DNA from: Chryseobacterium sp. OV279 | GTDB lineage: Bacteria; Bacteroidota; Bacteroidia; Flavobacteriales; Weeksellaceae | Assembly: GCF_900128945.1 (NCBI RefSeq) | Contig: NZ_FQUD01000003.1 | Coordinates: forward strand, 806,001-870,000 | Direction: 5' to 3' | DNA: 64,000 nucleotides | In this document: positions 50,132 to 58,608 of the stretch, one piece after another | Layout of the letters: the number at the start of each line of letters is the position of its first letter | Numbering within the stretch: the stretch's first letter is position 1 | The notes under the pieces: generated by a model | The model's input: the letters and a program-made list of their open reading frames with translations, nothing else | Databases searched by the model: none | What the model was told of the DNA's origin: nothing | Made by a program: the position numbers and the translations under genes

Positions 50132-50437
50132 TGGCTATTTGTTAATGGTCAATAGGTGAATGGTGAATTTTGCTTCGCAAGTCAATTATAAATCTATAAA
50201 ATTGACAGCTGACAATTCACTATTGACATTATTATTATTTTATTTTGTGAATGGTAAATTTTTGCTCCGCAAGTCAATGGTGAATCTACAAAATTGACTA
50301 TTCACTATTCACTATTGACATTATTATTATTTTATCTTGTGAATGGTGAATTTTTGCTCCGCAAGTCAATGGTAAATTTACAAAAATTGACGATTGACAA
50401 TTCACTGCGAAGCAAATTGACTTTTTCACATTTCAAA
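50132..50437. other. Intergenic region made of tandem repeats
   Basis: About 306 bp between mutA and the FtsB-like gene. It is almost wholly repetitive; see the repeat entry at 50156-50425. No gene is seen. Confidence 0.75.
50156..50425. repeat. Three tandem copies of a 91-bp intergenic repeat
   Basis: Copies start at 50156, 50247 and 50339, each opening with GTGAATGGTGAATTTTGC-like sequence and containing TTGCTCCGCAAGTCAATGG (or TTGCTTCGCAAGTCAAT). Each has inverted arms such as GTCAAT/ATTGAC and AATTCAC/GTGAATT, so the unit can fold. A related copy lies at 38484-38561. Confidence 0.8.
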
Positions 50438-50794
50438 TTATTTTTTCGCCTCATTGGCACTATCTACTACCAGGATAAAGATTTCTTCATCCGGTTTTTT
50501 CATAAAATAGTTTTCTCTGGCGTATTTTTCTTTTTCCGATTTATTGTTCATCAGCTTTTTATAAAAGGTGTCGTTTTTTTCGTATTCCTTTTTATAGTAT
50601 TCCAGCTGGTCTTCATATCGGCTGATTTCGCCGTTCAGTTCATTAATAACAAGGAAAGATGTTTTATCAAAGAATATCATCCAGACCAGAAACATACAGA
50701 TGGTAATGGTGTATTTATTCAGGACATATTTCTGAATAACTTTCAATGTTTCAGACTTCGGCTGGATGTCTTTAATAAGTTTGTTTTCTTCCAT
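50438..50794 (-). CDS. FtsB/DivIC-like septum formation initiator
   Basis: A 118-residue bitopic protein. One membrane helix (ITICMFLVWMIFFDKTSFLVI, about residues 30-50) is followed by a coiled coil (NELNGEISRYEDQLEYYKKEYEKNDTFYKKLMNN). The end KSEKEKYARENYFMKKPDEEIFIL carries the (A/G)REnY..kkpgEe pattern of the FtsB/DivIC family, which in divisomes bridges FtsL and FtsQ. The C-terminal GEe box is typical of the family. It starts 1 bp after the stop of udk, so the two are tightly coupled. It is in a position often seen for this gene in Flavobacteria. Confidence 0.88.
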   Translation of the reverse strand: MEENKLIKDIQPKSETLKVIQKYVLNKYTITICMFLVWMIFFDKTSFLVINELNGEISRYEDQLEYYKKEYEKNDTFYKKLMNNKSEKEKYARENYFMKKPDEEIFILVVDSANEAKK

Positions 50795-50795
50795 T

Positions 50796-51410
50796 TTAAT
50801 GTTTTCTCAACGAATTTTTAATAACAGTAGTTAGAAAATCAATCGCTACGGAATTCTGTCTCATATTCGGAATGATCAAATCTGCGTCATTCTTTGATGG
50901 TTCAATGAATTCCTGATGCATTGGCTTCAAAGTGGTCTGATAACGGTGAAGGACTTCACTCAGGTCTCTTCCCCTTTCCTGGGTATCCCGCCTGATTCTC
51001 CTGATCAGTCTTTCGTCTGAATCTGCGTGAACGAATACTTTTAAATCGAATTCTTTCAGCAGCTCTTTGTTCGTAAGGACCAGAATACCTTCTACTACCA
51101 ATACATTTTTAGGTTCTACAGTGACGTGGTCGCCCGTTCTGGAATGCGTTACAAAGCTGTAAATGGGCTGTTCTATAGGCTCATTGTTTTTTAAAGCTTT
51201 CACGTGTTTTATCATTAAATCGAAATCTATAGACTTTGGGTGGTCGTAGTTAAGCGCCTCTCTCTCGGTCAGTGTCAGATTCGGGTTATCGTGATAATAA
51301 TTATCCTGAGAAAGGATATTCATTCCTTCGATATCAAGCTGTTGCAGTATCTTGTCAACAACTGTAGTTTTGCCGGATCCTGTACCTCCAGCAATTCCTA
51401 TTACAAGCAT
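50796..51410 (-). CDS. udk: Uridine kinase
   Basis: Phosphorylates uridine and cytidine in pyrimidine salvage. The 204-residue protein has the P-loop IGIAGGTGSGKTTVVDKIL (about residues 4-22), LSQDNYYHDNPNLTLTERE (catalytic Asp and Tyr-rich lid), NYDHPKSIDFDLM, the strand PKNVLVVEGILVL, FVHADSDERLIRRIRRD and the tail FIEPSKNDADLIIPNM. Length is as usual. Its own -7 element (TATATTTG) is at 51438-51445, 28 bp upstream. The FtsB-like gene follows after 1 bp. Confidence 0.95.
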   Translation of the reverse strand: MLVIGIAGGTGSGKTTVVDKILQQLDIEGMNILSQDNYYHDNPNLTLTEREALNYDHPKSIDFDLMIKHVKALKNNEPIEQPIYSFVTHSRTGDHVTVEPKNVLVVEGILVLTNKELLKEFDLKVFVHADSDERLIRRIRRDTQERGRDLSEVLHRYQTTLKPMHQEFIEPSKNDADLIIPNMRQNSVAIDFLTTVIKNSLRKH

Positions 51411-51437
51411 TCTTTTTTTGTTTCTTTATAGTTGGTA

Positions 51438-51464
51438 CAAATATACTATTTTAGATGAATGCAA
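51438..51464 (-). promoter_or_regulatory. Promoter of the udk-ftsB unit
   Basis: -7 box TATATTTG at 51438-51445 and TTG at 51462-51464, 16 bp apart on the minus strand. Confidence 0.55.
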
Positions 51465-51498
51465 TTAAAACAATCCTTCTACAAATTGGTTTAAAACA

Positions 51499-51530
51499 AA
51501 AAAAATCCGATGTCTGAACACCGGATTTTA
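51499..51530 (-). terminator. Terminator of the M36-like metalloprotease gene
   Basis: Stem AAAATCCG with CGGATTTT around a GATGTCTGAACAC loop, then a U-run on the minus strand, 19 bp after the stop at 51549. Confidence 0.88.
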
Positions 51531-51548
51531 AAATTTTATTTAAGATTT

Positions 51549-53384
51549 TTATTTCTTGATGAATTTTGCAGACAATTCAATGCCTTTTACAGTCAGGATA
51601 TAGTTTCCGGACGGTAGGTTTGAAACATCAATTTTATTTCTGTTGCTTCCTATCGTGGTTTCCATTACTTTTCTTCCTTCCATATTGAATATTTCAGCTT
51701 TTTCTTCTTTATTTCCTTTCCATGAAACGATCAGCAGATCAGAAACAGGGTTTGGATATACTGAAATCAGATTTTCTTTTGTCGTTTCTTTTGTGCTCAG
51801 TACACAACTGTATTCAGGCAGTACATATCCAGCTGCCGTAAATTCCTCTGTCATAGCCGTAATATCACTACAATTGAATCCAAATTGTCCCAGCATATCA
51901 ATTCCTGCCTGTCTTACGGCAATAGCGGCATTCTGCTGGTTAGTAGTTGAAGTCGTTAAGTCCAGTCCTTCTAAAAAGGCTCTGTCTGTTTTTTCTTTAC
52001 CTATTCTATTCCAGATTCTCATCAATGCAGCAGACCAGATCTGTGCTTTATCATAGTAAGATCCTGATCCCGGATAAGTCATGGTTGTATTGGTTATTCT
52101 TCCTGGCCAGAAAGGATTATGCCCGTCCCAGTTAAACATCCACTGATACTCAGGAGCTGTGGAAGGCCATTGATTTAAGCTTCTGCTGTAGGAATGTGCC
52201 CAGTAATCTCCGCATCCTTCACTCAGTCCGTCTGCATTGGAAATTCCTCCAGCCAGCCAGTGATGAATTCCGTGTCCCAGTTCATGTAATATTACATCGG
52301 CATCTTCAGCATCATCTACACCACCTTCTCCAAATCCAAGTGACTCGCTTCCGGTCAGATAATGGGAATTATCAGAACCGTTAAAACCATGAGGATCAAA
52401 TCTTAATACACCATTGTTTTGTGCAGGTTTGCAAACAATCCCTAACGTTACGTTGATGTATCTAAGGCTGTTATCAAGGTGCCAGTAAGCATTAGCAGCT
52501 TCAAATCCATCATCACTTCTGTTAAATAAAAACTGGTTGGTAGATTGTGTAAAAATCCCTTTTGCAGGGGCTTCTATTTCTTTAATCTCTGCATACGTTC
52601 CTTTTAGGGTGTAAACTCCTCCTGTAAGATCAAGTTCAGGAATAGTCACTAAAGTTCTTGCCGCATCAAGGCTGGCATTGGTCGCATCGTTATTATCTAC
52701 AAAGTTACCTGCATAAGCTGATCCTGTTTTAGACAAAGGATCCGGTTCAAAAATATAGGCGCTACCGGTTACGGGAGCTTTCTTTGGTGTTACTTTTTTA
52801 TTTTTCTTTGGCGTTGGATCGTTTTTATCGTGATGCTTTACAGAAATATCCTGCATGCTTATTACACTGCCTGTTTTTGCATCTACAATGGTTTCCCAGC
52901 TACCGGGGTTGTCAAAAGAACTCGTCACAACCCTGTAAACCAGCTTCGTGTCTCCTGATTCTGTATTGTAAACAAATAGTTTGTTTTCTTCAAAAGTCAC
53001 TGCCCCTTTTGTTTTAGAAGCGATATGAGCTTTTTGAACGGCTTCTGATGCCGGAAAAGAAGGAACGGTATCAACTTCTTTCAGATTTTTTTTCAAACTT
53101 TCAGTTCCGGTATAGCTTATTTTGCCCTCTTTGTTGAAATGAACGACAATTACAGACTGAAAAACCGGCACATCTTTGATCATCTGCTGAAAGCGCAGTG
53201 TCTCACCTGTATTTCCTTTACGTACCGAGCTTAGTGTAAGTTCACTGAATCCTGGAATTCCTAAATTTCTTGTGTTTTCTTTGATCCAGCTTTTAGCCGG
53301 TGTTTCAAAAGATGATTCCTGAGCGTTTAATGCAGAACAGCATAATATACCACAGAGAATAAGCGAAGTAATTTTTTGTTTCAT
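51549..53384 (-). CDS. T9SS-secreted M36 (fungalysin-like) metalloprotease
   Basis: A 611-residue exported zinc protease. Signal MKQKITSLILCGILCCSALNAQ. A thermolysin-type propeptide (FTP/PepSY, residues 40-200) shows GNTGETLRFQQMIKDVPVFQSVIVVHF and VDAKTGSVISMQDIS. The catalytic domain (205-530) has HELGHGIHHWLAGG at 367-380 (HExxH) and GLSEGCGDYWA with the third zinc ligand Glu389, both typical of M36. A type A sorting domain ends it (SVYPNPVSDLLIVS, EIFNMEGRKVMETTI, VSNLPSGNYILTVKG, KFIKK). It is secreted and should act on extracellular protein. Confidence 0.93.
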   Translation of the reverse strand: MKQKITSLILCGILCCSALNAQESSFETPAKSWIKENTRNLGIPGFSELTLSSVRKGNTGETLRFQQMIKDVPVFQSVIVVHFNKEGKISYTGTESLKKNLKEVDTVPSFPASEAVQKAHIASKTKGAVTFEENKLFVYNTESGDTKLVYRVVTSSFDNPGSWETIVDAKTGSVISMQDISVKHHDKNDPTPKKNKKVTPKKAPVTGSAYIFEPDPLSKTGSAYAGNFVDNNDATNASLDAARTLVTIPELDLTGGVYTLKGTYAEIKEIEAPAKGIFTQSTNQFLFNRSDDGFEAANAYWHLDNSLRYINVTLGIVCKPAQNNGVLRFDPHGFNGSDNSHYLTGSESLGFGEGGVDDAEDADVILHELGHGIHHWLAGGISNADGLSEGCGDYWAHSYSRSLNQWPSTAPEYQWMFNWDGHNPFWPGRITNTTMTYPGSGSYYDKAQIWSAALMRIWNRIGKEKTDRAFLEGLDLTTSTTNQQNAAIAVRQAGIDMLGQFGFNCSDITAMTEEFTAAGYVLPEYSCVLSTKETTKENLISVYPNPVSDLLIVSWKGNKEEKAEIFNMEGRKVMETTIGSNRNKIDVSNLPSGNYILTVKGIELSAKFIKK

Positions 53385-53492
53385 TGGTTTATATATTAAA
53401 TTGACGTGTCTTAATTGCGAATATAAATAAATTTAATCTTATTTTTCACTAATAAGTGTATAAATATTAAGAAAAAATACATTTTAAATAAA

Positions 53493-53516
53493 AAACTCTG
53501 CCTTCTGGCAGAGTTT
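53493..53516 (-). terminator. Terminator of the CNNM-clpS unit
   Basis: Perfect 10-bp stem AAACTCTGCC with GGCAGAGTTT, 4-nt loop, 4 bp after the clpS stop at 53520. Confidence 0.88.
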
Positions 53517-53519
53517 CAT

Positions 53520-53825
53520 TTATACTATTTCGCTTGTCAATTCTCTTGAAAGCATTTTTTCATGCATGGGTTTCAGAAGATCCAGGGAACCTGTTTTTAC
53601 AGTGCATTTACCTTTATAATGCACCAGCATGGTACACTGTTCTGCCTGCTCCAGGGTGTGCTTACAAATCTCCACAAGACAATCGATCACATAATCAAAC
53701 GTGTGAATGTCATCATTGTGAAGAACCAGCTTATACACTTCATCCGTATCATCCAGTACCAGTACTTCTTCTTCATACTGACGTTTCGGATCTTCGTAAT
53801 CTTTTATGCTGTTATAAAAAATCAT
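53520..53825 (-). CDS. clpS: ATP-dependent Clp protease adaptor ClpS
   Basis: Adaptor that hands N-degron substrates to ClpA/ClpC. 101 residues. The family core YKLVLHNDDIHTFDYVIDCLVEICKHTLEQAEQCTMLVHYKGKCTVKTGSLDLLKPMHEKML has the HNDD (NDD) motif at about residues 36-39, the helix with Cys-Lys-His, and HYKGKC (V-H-x-x-G). The N-terminus, about 20 residues, is longer than in E. coli ClpS and acidic, as in flavobacterial forms. It starts 14 bp after the CNNM-type gene and ends at a strong terminator. ClpA or ClpC is not in the window. Confidence 0.9.
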   Translation of the reverse strand: MIFYNSIKDYEDPKRQYEEEVLVLDDTDEVYKLVLHNDDIHTFDYVIDCLVEICKHTLEQAEQCTMLVHYKGKCTVKTGSLDLLKPMHEKMLSRELTSEIV

Positions 53826-53839
53826 TTCTTTTTCTCTCT

Positions 53840-55198
53840 TTAAACTTCACCTAATTTATCGGCCAGATCACTGAGTACATTCGGGCCTTCATACACTAAT
53901 TCAACGAGTTCTACACTTTTGTTATTCATTTTCAGAATTTTGAAGTGATAGTTCTCCATGTCAAATTCATCATTCTCTTCCGGAATATCTTCCAGCTCAT
54001 GCAGAATGAATCCTGCCAGGGAATTATATTCGCTTTCCTCAGATAGAGGCAGCTTTTTAGGAAGATGTTCATTAATCTCGTCCAAAGGCTGTGTAGCCTG
54101 AACCCAATAAATATTATCTCCGATCTTATCTACCAATTTGTCTTCATCATCCTCTTCATCCTGAATCTCTCCTACCAGCTCTTCCAGAATATCTTCCAGG
54201 GTGATAATACCTTCAGTTCCTCCAAATTCGTCGATAACGATGGCAAGGTGCTGTTTTTTCTGCTGAAATATCTTAAGTAGGTCGGAAATCTTTTTACTTC
54301 CTACCACAAAGAATGCATCACGCATCAGATCTTTAAGATCCTCATGGCTTAAATCCCCTTTTCTTTTAACATATTCTCTGATAATTTCTTTCGTATAGAA
54401 AATACCGATCACATTGTCTATGGAATCAAGATACACCGGAATACGCGAATAACCACTATCCATGATCTTATTAATGATTTCGTTGATATCTTCTTCAAAG
54501 TCAATTGAAGTGATGTTCTGTCTTGGAACCATGATCTGTTTTGCGGAATGATCTGTAAAATCAAAAGCATTTTTAATGATCTCATAGTTCTCTTCTTCAA
54601 TCTCACCGCTGTCCGCACTTTGTTTTACCAAAAGCTGAAGCTCTTCGGTGGAGTGAATTTCCTGTTCGGAAGCCGGATGTATTTTTACCAGCCTTAAGAA
54701 GGTATTAGACATCAGGTTCATCAACCAGATAAACGGTTTGAAGATGGTATAAAAAACTCTCAACGGTACTGCTGTAGCCATTGTAGTCGCTTCAGATTTT
54801 CTGATTGCAATTGATTTAGGAATAAGTTCCCCGAATACAATATGCATTACTGTGATCAGTACAAAACTGGTTACTACTGAAATTGTAGTAATTGTAGATT
54901 GAGTCAGTTCTACGCTCAAAGAGTGGAAGATACTTTCAACTACATGATGCAGAGCGCTTTCACCTACCCAACCCAAAGCAAGAGATGCTAAGGTAATACC
55001 AAGCTGTGTAGCGGACAGGTACTCATCAAGATGCTTGATAATATGTTCTGCCTGCTTTGCCATAGAGTTACCTTCGGCGGCTTTTAACTGGATTTGTGAA
55101 TAACGAACTTTAACAATTGAAAATTCTGCGGCTACGAAAAAGCCATTGAGTAAAACAAGAAATAAGGCTAGCAAAAGCCTGACTATGTCCGAGTCCAT
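53840..55198 (-). CDS. CNNM/CorC-type membrane protein with CBS pair
   Basis: A 452-residue protein of the hemolysin C/CorC-like family, involved in Mg2+ or Co2+ homeostasis. The N-terminal DUF21/CNNM membrane domain (1-195) has helices LLLALFLVLLNGFFVAAEFSIVKVRYSQIQLKAAEG and LGITLASLALGWVGESALHH, then VLITVMHIVFGELIPKSIAIRKSEA. Two CBS domains (ITSIDFEEDINEIINKIMDSGYSRIPVYLDSIDNVIGIF and KKISDLLKIFQQKKQHLAIVIDEFGGTEGIITLEDILEELVGEI) follow, and a CorC_HlyC domain (about 360-445). The pathway is inferred from the family. clpS follows after 14 bp. Confidence 0.93.
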   Translation of the reverse strand: MDSDIVRLLLALFLVLLNGFFVAAEFSIVKVRYSQIQLKAAEGNSMAKQAEHIIKHLDEYLSATQLGITLASLALGWVGESALHHVVESIFHSLSVELTQSTITTISVVTSFVLITVMHIVFGELIPKSIAIRKSEATTMATAVPLRVFYTIFKPFIWLMNLMSNTFLRLVKIHPASEQEIHSTEELQLLVKQSADSGEIEEENYEIIKNAFDFTDHSAKQIMVPRQNITSIDFEEDINEIINKIMDSGYSRIPVYLDSIDNVIGIFYTKEIIREYVKRKGDLSHEDLKDLMRDAFFVVGSKKISDLLKIFQQKKQHLAIVIDEFGGTEGIITLEDILEELVGEIQDEEDDEDKLVDKIGDNIYWVQATQPLDEINEHLPKKLPLSEESEYNSLAGFILHELEDIPEENDEFDMENYHFKILKMNNKSVELVELVYEGPNVLSDLADKLGEV

Positions 55199-55223
55199 TT
55201 AGAAGTTGTATATTTTTAGGATA

Positions 55224-55231
55224 CAAAGATA
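55224..55231 (-). promoter_or_regulatory. Promoter -7 element of the CNNM-clpS unit
   Basis: Minus strand TATCTTTG, 26 bp before ATG 55198; no good -33 box. Confidence 0.5.
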
Positions 55232-55483
55232 GATAAAATAAAAATAACCTGCATTGGGGTTAAGATATTTTGGGAATGTAATTTTCTAAGACAGAAGATA
55301 GAAGCGTAAAAATGGAAGTCTCCAGAGTATTAAAAAACGATTTAGAATCTTTTTTGAACACGGAATACATATTTGGGAATACCGAAGGTTTTACAGGCTA
55401 AAGAAAGATAAAAGAGTTATTCATTCTCCATTAAAAACAATTAAAACCATAAATATTCTCTATCTGCCAAACTTTAATTATAC

Positions 55484-55514
55484 AAAAAAAGCACCGACCG
55501 TGTCGATGCTTTTT
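55484..55514 (-). terminator. Terminator of the atp operon
   Basis: Stem AAAAAGCA..GAC with GTC..TGCTTTTT, followed by a U-run on the minus strand, 22 bp after the atpG stop at 55536. Confidence 0.85.
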
Positions 55515-55535
55515 GTATGATATAAAAATAATTCT

Positions 55536-56405
55536 TTATGAATTTTTCAAAGCTTCTGCTCCTGAAACGATCTCTAAGATTTCGTTCGTAATAGCAGCCT
55601 GTCTTGCTTTGTTGTAGAAAATGACAAGGTCATTCTTAAGCTCCTGTGCGTTGTCAGTTGCTTTATGCATTGCTGTCATTCTTGCACCGTGCTCAGACGC
55701 TACAGAATCTAAAACAGCTTTGAAAACCTGAGTTTTAATAGACTTTGGAATCAAATTATCTAAAATCTCAGCTCTATTCGGCTCAAAAATATAATCTGTT
55801 TCTACCTGAGGCTCTGCAGGATTAGCTTCTGCCATAGAAATAGGCAAAACCTGTTCTGTAGTTACTTCCTGAGTAGCAGCATTAATAAATTTATTGTAGA
55901 TGACATAAACTTCGTCAAATTTACCTTCTTTGAAACTGCTCATGGCTGCTTCAGTAAGGTGAGAAACTGCTTCAAAGTTCAGATTATCAAAAACGGCGCT
56001 TTCATTTGAGTAAACTGCACGAGTCTTTCTTACAGCATCGTAAGCTTTTTTACCAATTGTAAGAACTTCAACCTCATATTGAGCTTTATTCTGAAACTGG
56101 ATGTTTAGCTCCTTTACAACATTAGAGTTGAAAGCACCAGCCAAACCTCTGTTTGAAGTTACAGCGATGAAAAGTACTCTTTTAACCTCTCTTTTTTGAG
56201 CATAAATAGAAACCTGATCAGGATCTGAGCTAGAATTTACATTCTGGATGATCTCCTGTAGCTTTTCAGAATAAGGTCTTAACATTACGATTGCATCCTG
56301 TGCTTTTTTAAGTTTCGCAGCGGAAACCATTTTCATAGCACGTGTGATTTGCATCGTAGATGAAATTGAACTGATTCTTCCTCGTATTTCTTTTAAGTTT
56401 GCCAT
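55536..56405 (-). CDS. atpG: ATP synthase F1 gamma subunit
   Basis: Central rotor stalk of F1. 289 residues; N-terminal coiled coil ANLKEIRGRISSISSTMQITRAMKMVSAAKLKKAQDAI and C-terminal coiled coil GARMTAMHKATDNAQELKNDLVIFYNKARQAAITNEILEIVSGAEAL, both diagnostic. The middle Rossmann-like part has VLFIAVTSNRGLAGAFNSNVVKEL. It is the last gene of the operon. It follows atpA by 66 bp, a gap that holds a long hairpin (56414-56467). Confidence 0.97.
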   Translation of the reverse strand: MANLKEIRGRISSISSTMQITRAMKMVSAAKLKKAQDAIVMLRPYSEKLQEIIQNVNSSSDPDQVSIYAQKREVKRVLFIAVTSNRGLAGAFNSNVVKELNIQFQNKAQYEVEVLTIGKKAYDAVRKTRAVYSNESAVFDNLNFEAVSHLTEAAMSSFKEGKFDEVYVIYNKFINAATQEVTTEQVLPISMAEANPAEPQVETDYIFEPNRAEILDNLIPKSIKTQVFKAVLDSVASEHGARMTAMHKATDNAQELKNDLVIFYNKARQAAITNEILEIVSGAEALKNS

Positions 56406-56413
56406 TTTATGTT

Positions 56414-56467
56414 TTCAATGTATAAAGTTTAAGGTTCAAAGGCCAGCTTTAAACCTTAAACATTGAA
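56414..56467. repeat. Intercistronic hairpin between atpA and atpG
   Basis: GTTTAAGGTT at 56427-56436 pairs with AACCTTAAAC at 56452-56461 (10 bp), and TTCAAT at 56414-56419 pairs with ATTGAA at 56462-56467 (6 bp), separated by a 7-nt bulge on one side. An inner AAAG/CTTT pair may extend the stem. No U-run follows on the minus strand, so it is more likely an mRNA processing or stability element than a terminator. Confidence 0.7.
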
Positions 56468-56471
56468 TTTT

Positions 56472-58049
56472 TTAGTTATATTTAGATGCTAAGTCGTTAG
56501 CCGCCTGCTTAAGAACACTTGTAATATCGTTGTCGATTTTACCCGCTTTAAGAGCTGCCATTGTCTCAGGATGCTTAGATCTTAAGAACTCAATATATTC
56601 TAATTGGAATTCTTTTACTTTTTTGATAGGAACGTTTCTCATTAAGTTCTCAGTACCCGCATAAATCATAGCTACCTGACTGTCTACAGGAAGCGGAGAG
56701 TTTACCGGCTGCTTAAGAAGCTCTACGTTTCTTTCTCCTTTAGAGATTACTGCTAAAGTAGAAGCATCAAGGTCAGAACCGAACTTAGCGAACGCTTCCA
56801 ATTCTTTATATTGAGCCTGGTCTAATTTAAGAGTACCAGACACTTTTTTCATTGATTTGATCTGAGCGTTACCTCCTACTCTTGATACAGAGATCCCTAC
56901 GTTGATCGCAGGACGAACCCCTGAGTTGAATAGATCAGACTCCAGGAAGATCTGTCCGTCTGTAATAGAGATTACGTTCGTTGGAATATACGCAGAAACG
57001 TCACCAGCCTGAGTTTCGATAATCGGAAGTGCAGTTAATGAACCGCCTCCTTTTACGATTGGTCTTAGAGATTCAGGTAAGTCGTTCATCTGGCTCGCGA
57101 TATTGTCATCAGCAATTACTTTCGCTGCTCTTTCCAATAGTCTTGAGTGAAGATAGAAAACGTCTCCAGGATAAGCTTCACGTCCCGGTGGTCTTCTCAA
57201 TAGTAGAGAAAGCTCACGGTAAGCTACCGCTTGTTTGGATAAATCATCATAAACGATCAATGCCGGTCTACCAGAGTCTCTAAAGAACTCACCGATAGAA
57301 GCACCTGCCATTGCAGAATATACCTGCATCGGAACCGGGTCTGATGCGTTAGCCGCAACGATTACAGTATATGCTAAAGCTCCTTTATCAGAAAGGGTTT
57401 TAACGATTTGTGCTACGGTAGAAGCTTTCTGACCGATGGCAACATATATACAATATACAGGCTGTCCTGCATCAAAGAATTCTTTTTGGTTGATGATCGT
57501 ATCAATCGCAACAGTAGTTTTACCTGTCTGTCTGTCACCAATGATAAGCTCTCTCTGACCTCTTCCTACAGGGATCATAGAGTCGATCGCAACGATACCT
57601 GTCTGCAAAGGCTCAGTTACCGGCTGTCTGAAGATAACTCCAGGAGCCTTTCTTTCCAATGGCATTTCGTATAAATCCCCAGTAATAGGACCTTTACCAT
57701 CGATAGGGTTACCAAGAGTATCTACTACTCTTCCTAACATACCTTCTCCTACTTTGATAGAAGAGATTCTGTTTGTTCTTCTTACTGTATCTCCTTCTTT
57801 TACTAATTTACTTTCCCCAAGTAGAGCAACACCTACGTTGTCTTCTTCAAGGTTAAGTACAATACCTTCTACATCACTAGCAAATTTAACCAACTCACCG
57901 TACTGTACATTTTCTAACCCGTATACACGAGCAATACCATCACCGATGGTTAAAACTGTACCTACTTCCTCAACGTTAGATTGAGTGTCGAAGTTGGCCA
58001 ACTGTTGTTTTAAGATCGCAGATACTTCTGCCGGATTTATTTCTGCCAT
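56472..58049 (-). CDS. atpA: ATP synthase F1 alpha subunit
   Basis: Regulatory nucleotide-binding subunit, three copies per F1. 525 residues; P-loop GDRQTGKTTVAIDTIINQ (about residues 170-187), GRGQRELIIGDRQTGKT, the ABA-type motif ALIVYDDLSKQAVAYRELSLLLRRPPGREAYPGDVFYLHSRLLERAAKV, and the Arg finger region SISVSRVGGNAQIKSMKKV. Length is normal. It lies between atpH (17 bp upstream) and atpG. Confidence 0.98.
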   Translation of the reverse strand: MAEINPAEVSAILKQQLANFDTQSNVEEVGTVLTIGDGIARVYGLENVQYGELVKFASDVEGIVLNLEEDNVGVALLGESKLVKEGDTVRRTNRISSIKVGEGMLGRVVDTLGNPIDGKGPITGDLYEMPLERKAPGVIFRQPVTEPLQTGIVAIDSMIPVGRGQRELIIGDRQTGKTTVAIDTIINQKEFFDAGQPVYCIYVAIGQKASTVAQIVKTLSDKGALAYTVIVAANASDPVPMQVYSAMAGASIGEFFRDSGRPALIVYDDLSKQAVAYRELSLLLRRPPGREAYPGDVFYLHSRLLERAAKVIADDNIASQMNDLPESLRPIVKGGGSLTALPIIETQAGDVSAYIPTNVISITDGQIFLESDLFNSGVRPAINVGISVSRVGGNAQIKSMKKVSGTLKLDQAQYKELEAFAKFGSDLDASTLAVISKGERNVELLKQPVNSPLPVDSQVAMIYAGTENLMRNVPIKKVKEFQLEYIEFLRSKHPETMAALKAGKIDNDITSVLKQAANDLASKYN

Positions 58050-58066
58050 TATATGGTTGTTTTTTC

Positions 58067-58606
58067 TTAATTTAAATGAAAATCTTTTTTAATCTGATTC
58101 AATTTGGTTTTCACAGATGCATCGATCTGCTGATCACCTACTCTTAAAATGTAACCCCCTAAAATATCAGGCTTCACATTTACATTAAGATCAAAGTTTG
58201 AATCTGCTTTTACCAGATTGGTAGATCTTAAGATCTGATCAAGGTTCTCTTGAGAAAGCTGAGTCGCTGTAGTAAGAGTAATTCTCTGTACCCCGTTGAT
58301 ATCCTCTACCTTATTGATAAACTCCTGAGCAATATTTTTCAACTGATTCACACGTCCGTGCTTGATCACTAGTCTGATCAGATTCTGCGAAGAAACTGAA
58401 AAATCCTTAAAGATCTGGTCTGCTACCTCTATTTTCTTTTTTGCATCAATGTAAGGCGTACCGAAGAACTTGTTCAAATCCGCAGATTGAGACATGATCT
58501 TCACTACATCTTTCATTTCAGAAAATACAGCAGCTGTCTGACCTGATTCATTGGTGAAATCAATCAGTCCCTGTGCGTATCTTTTAGCTACTTTAGATGT
58601 AAGCAT
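58067..58606 (-). CDS. atpH: ATP synthase F1 delta subunit
   Basis: Links F1 to the peripheral stalk. 179 residues; N-terminal helical bundle SKVAKRYAQGLIDFTNESGQTAAVFSEMKDVVKIMS and the C-terminal part LVIKHGRVNQLKNIAQEFINKVEDINGVQRITLTTATQLS with ILGGYILRVGDQQIDASVKTKLNQI (GG.. D..S motif of OSCP/delta). It begins 2 bp after atpF, and atpA follows 17 bp later. Confidence 0.95.
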   Translation of the reverse strand: MLTSKVAKRYAQGLIDFTNESGQTAAVFSEMKDVVKIMSQSADLNKFFGTPYIDAKKKIEVADQIFKDFSVSSQNLIRLVIKHGRVNQLKNIAQEFINKVEDINGVQRITLTTATQLSQENLDQILRSTNLVKADSNFDLNVNVKPDILGGYILRVGDQQIDASVKTKLNQIKKDFHLN

Positions 58607-58608
58607 TC

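Larger units (their letters stand above)
55199..55535. other. Intergenic region without a gene
   Basis: About 337 bp between the CNNM-type gene and atpG. It holds the promoter at 55224-55231, the terminator of atpG at 55484-55514 and a phrase AGACAGAAGATAGAAG (55290-55305) of the dispersed type. A 29-codon + strand frame near 55313 is not supported by anything else. Confidence 0.55.

Noticed and set aside
50156..50425. Insertion sequence remnant
   Set aside because: No transposase frame, no target-site duplication is evident, and the unit is tandemly repeated.
50294..50821. 175-codon + strand frame over the FtsB-like gene
   Set aside because: Antisense to FtsB and partly in the repeats; Phe-rich translation typical of a shadow.
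55312..55402. 29-codon + strand frame in the gap before atpG
   Set aside because: No leader, promoter or conserved feature; it overlaps a dispersed phrase.
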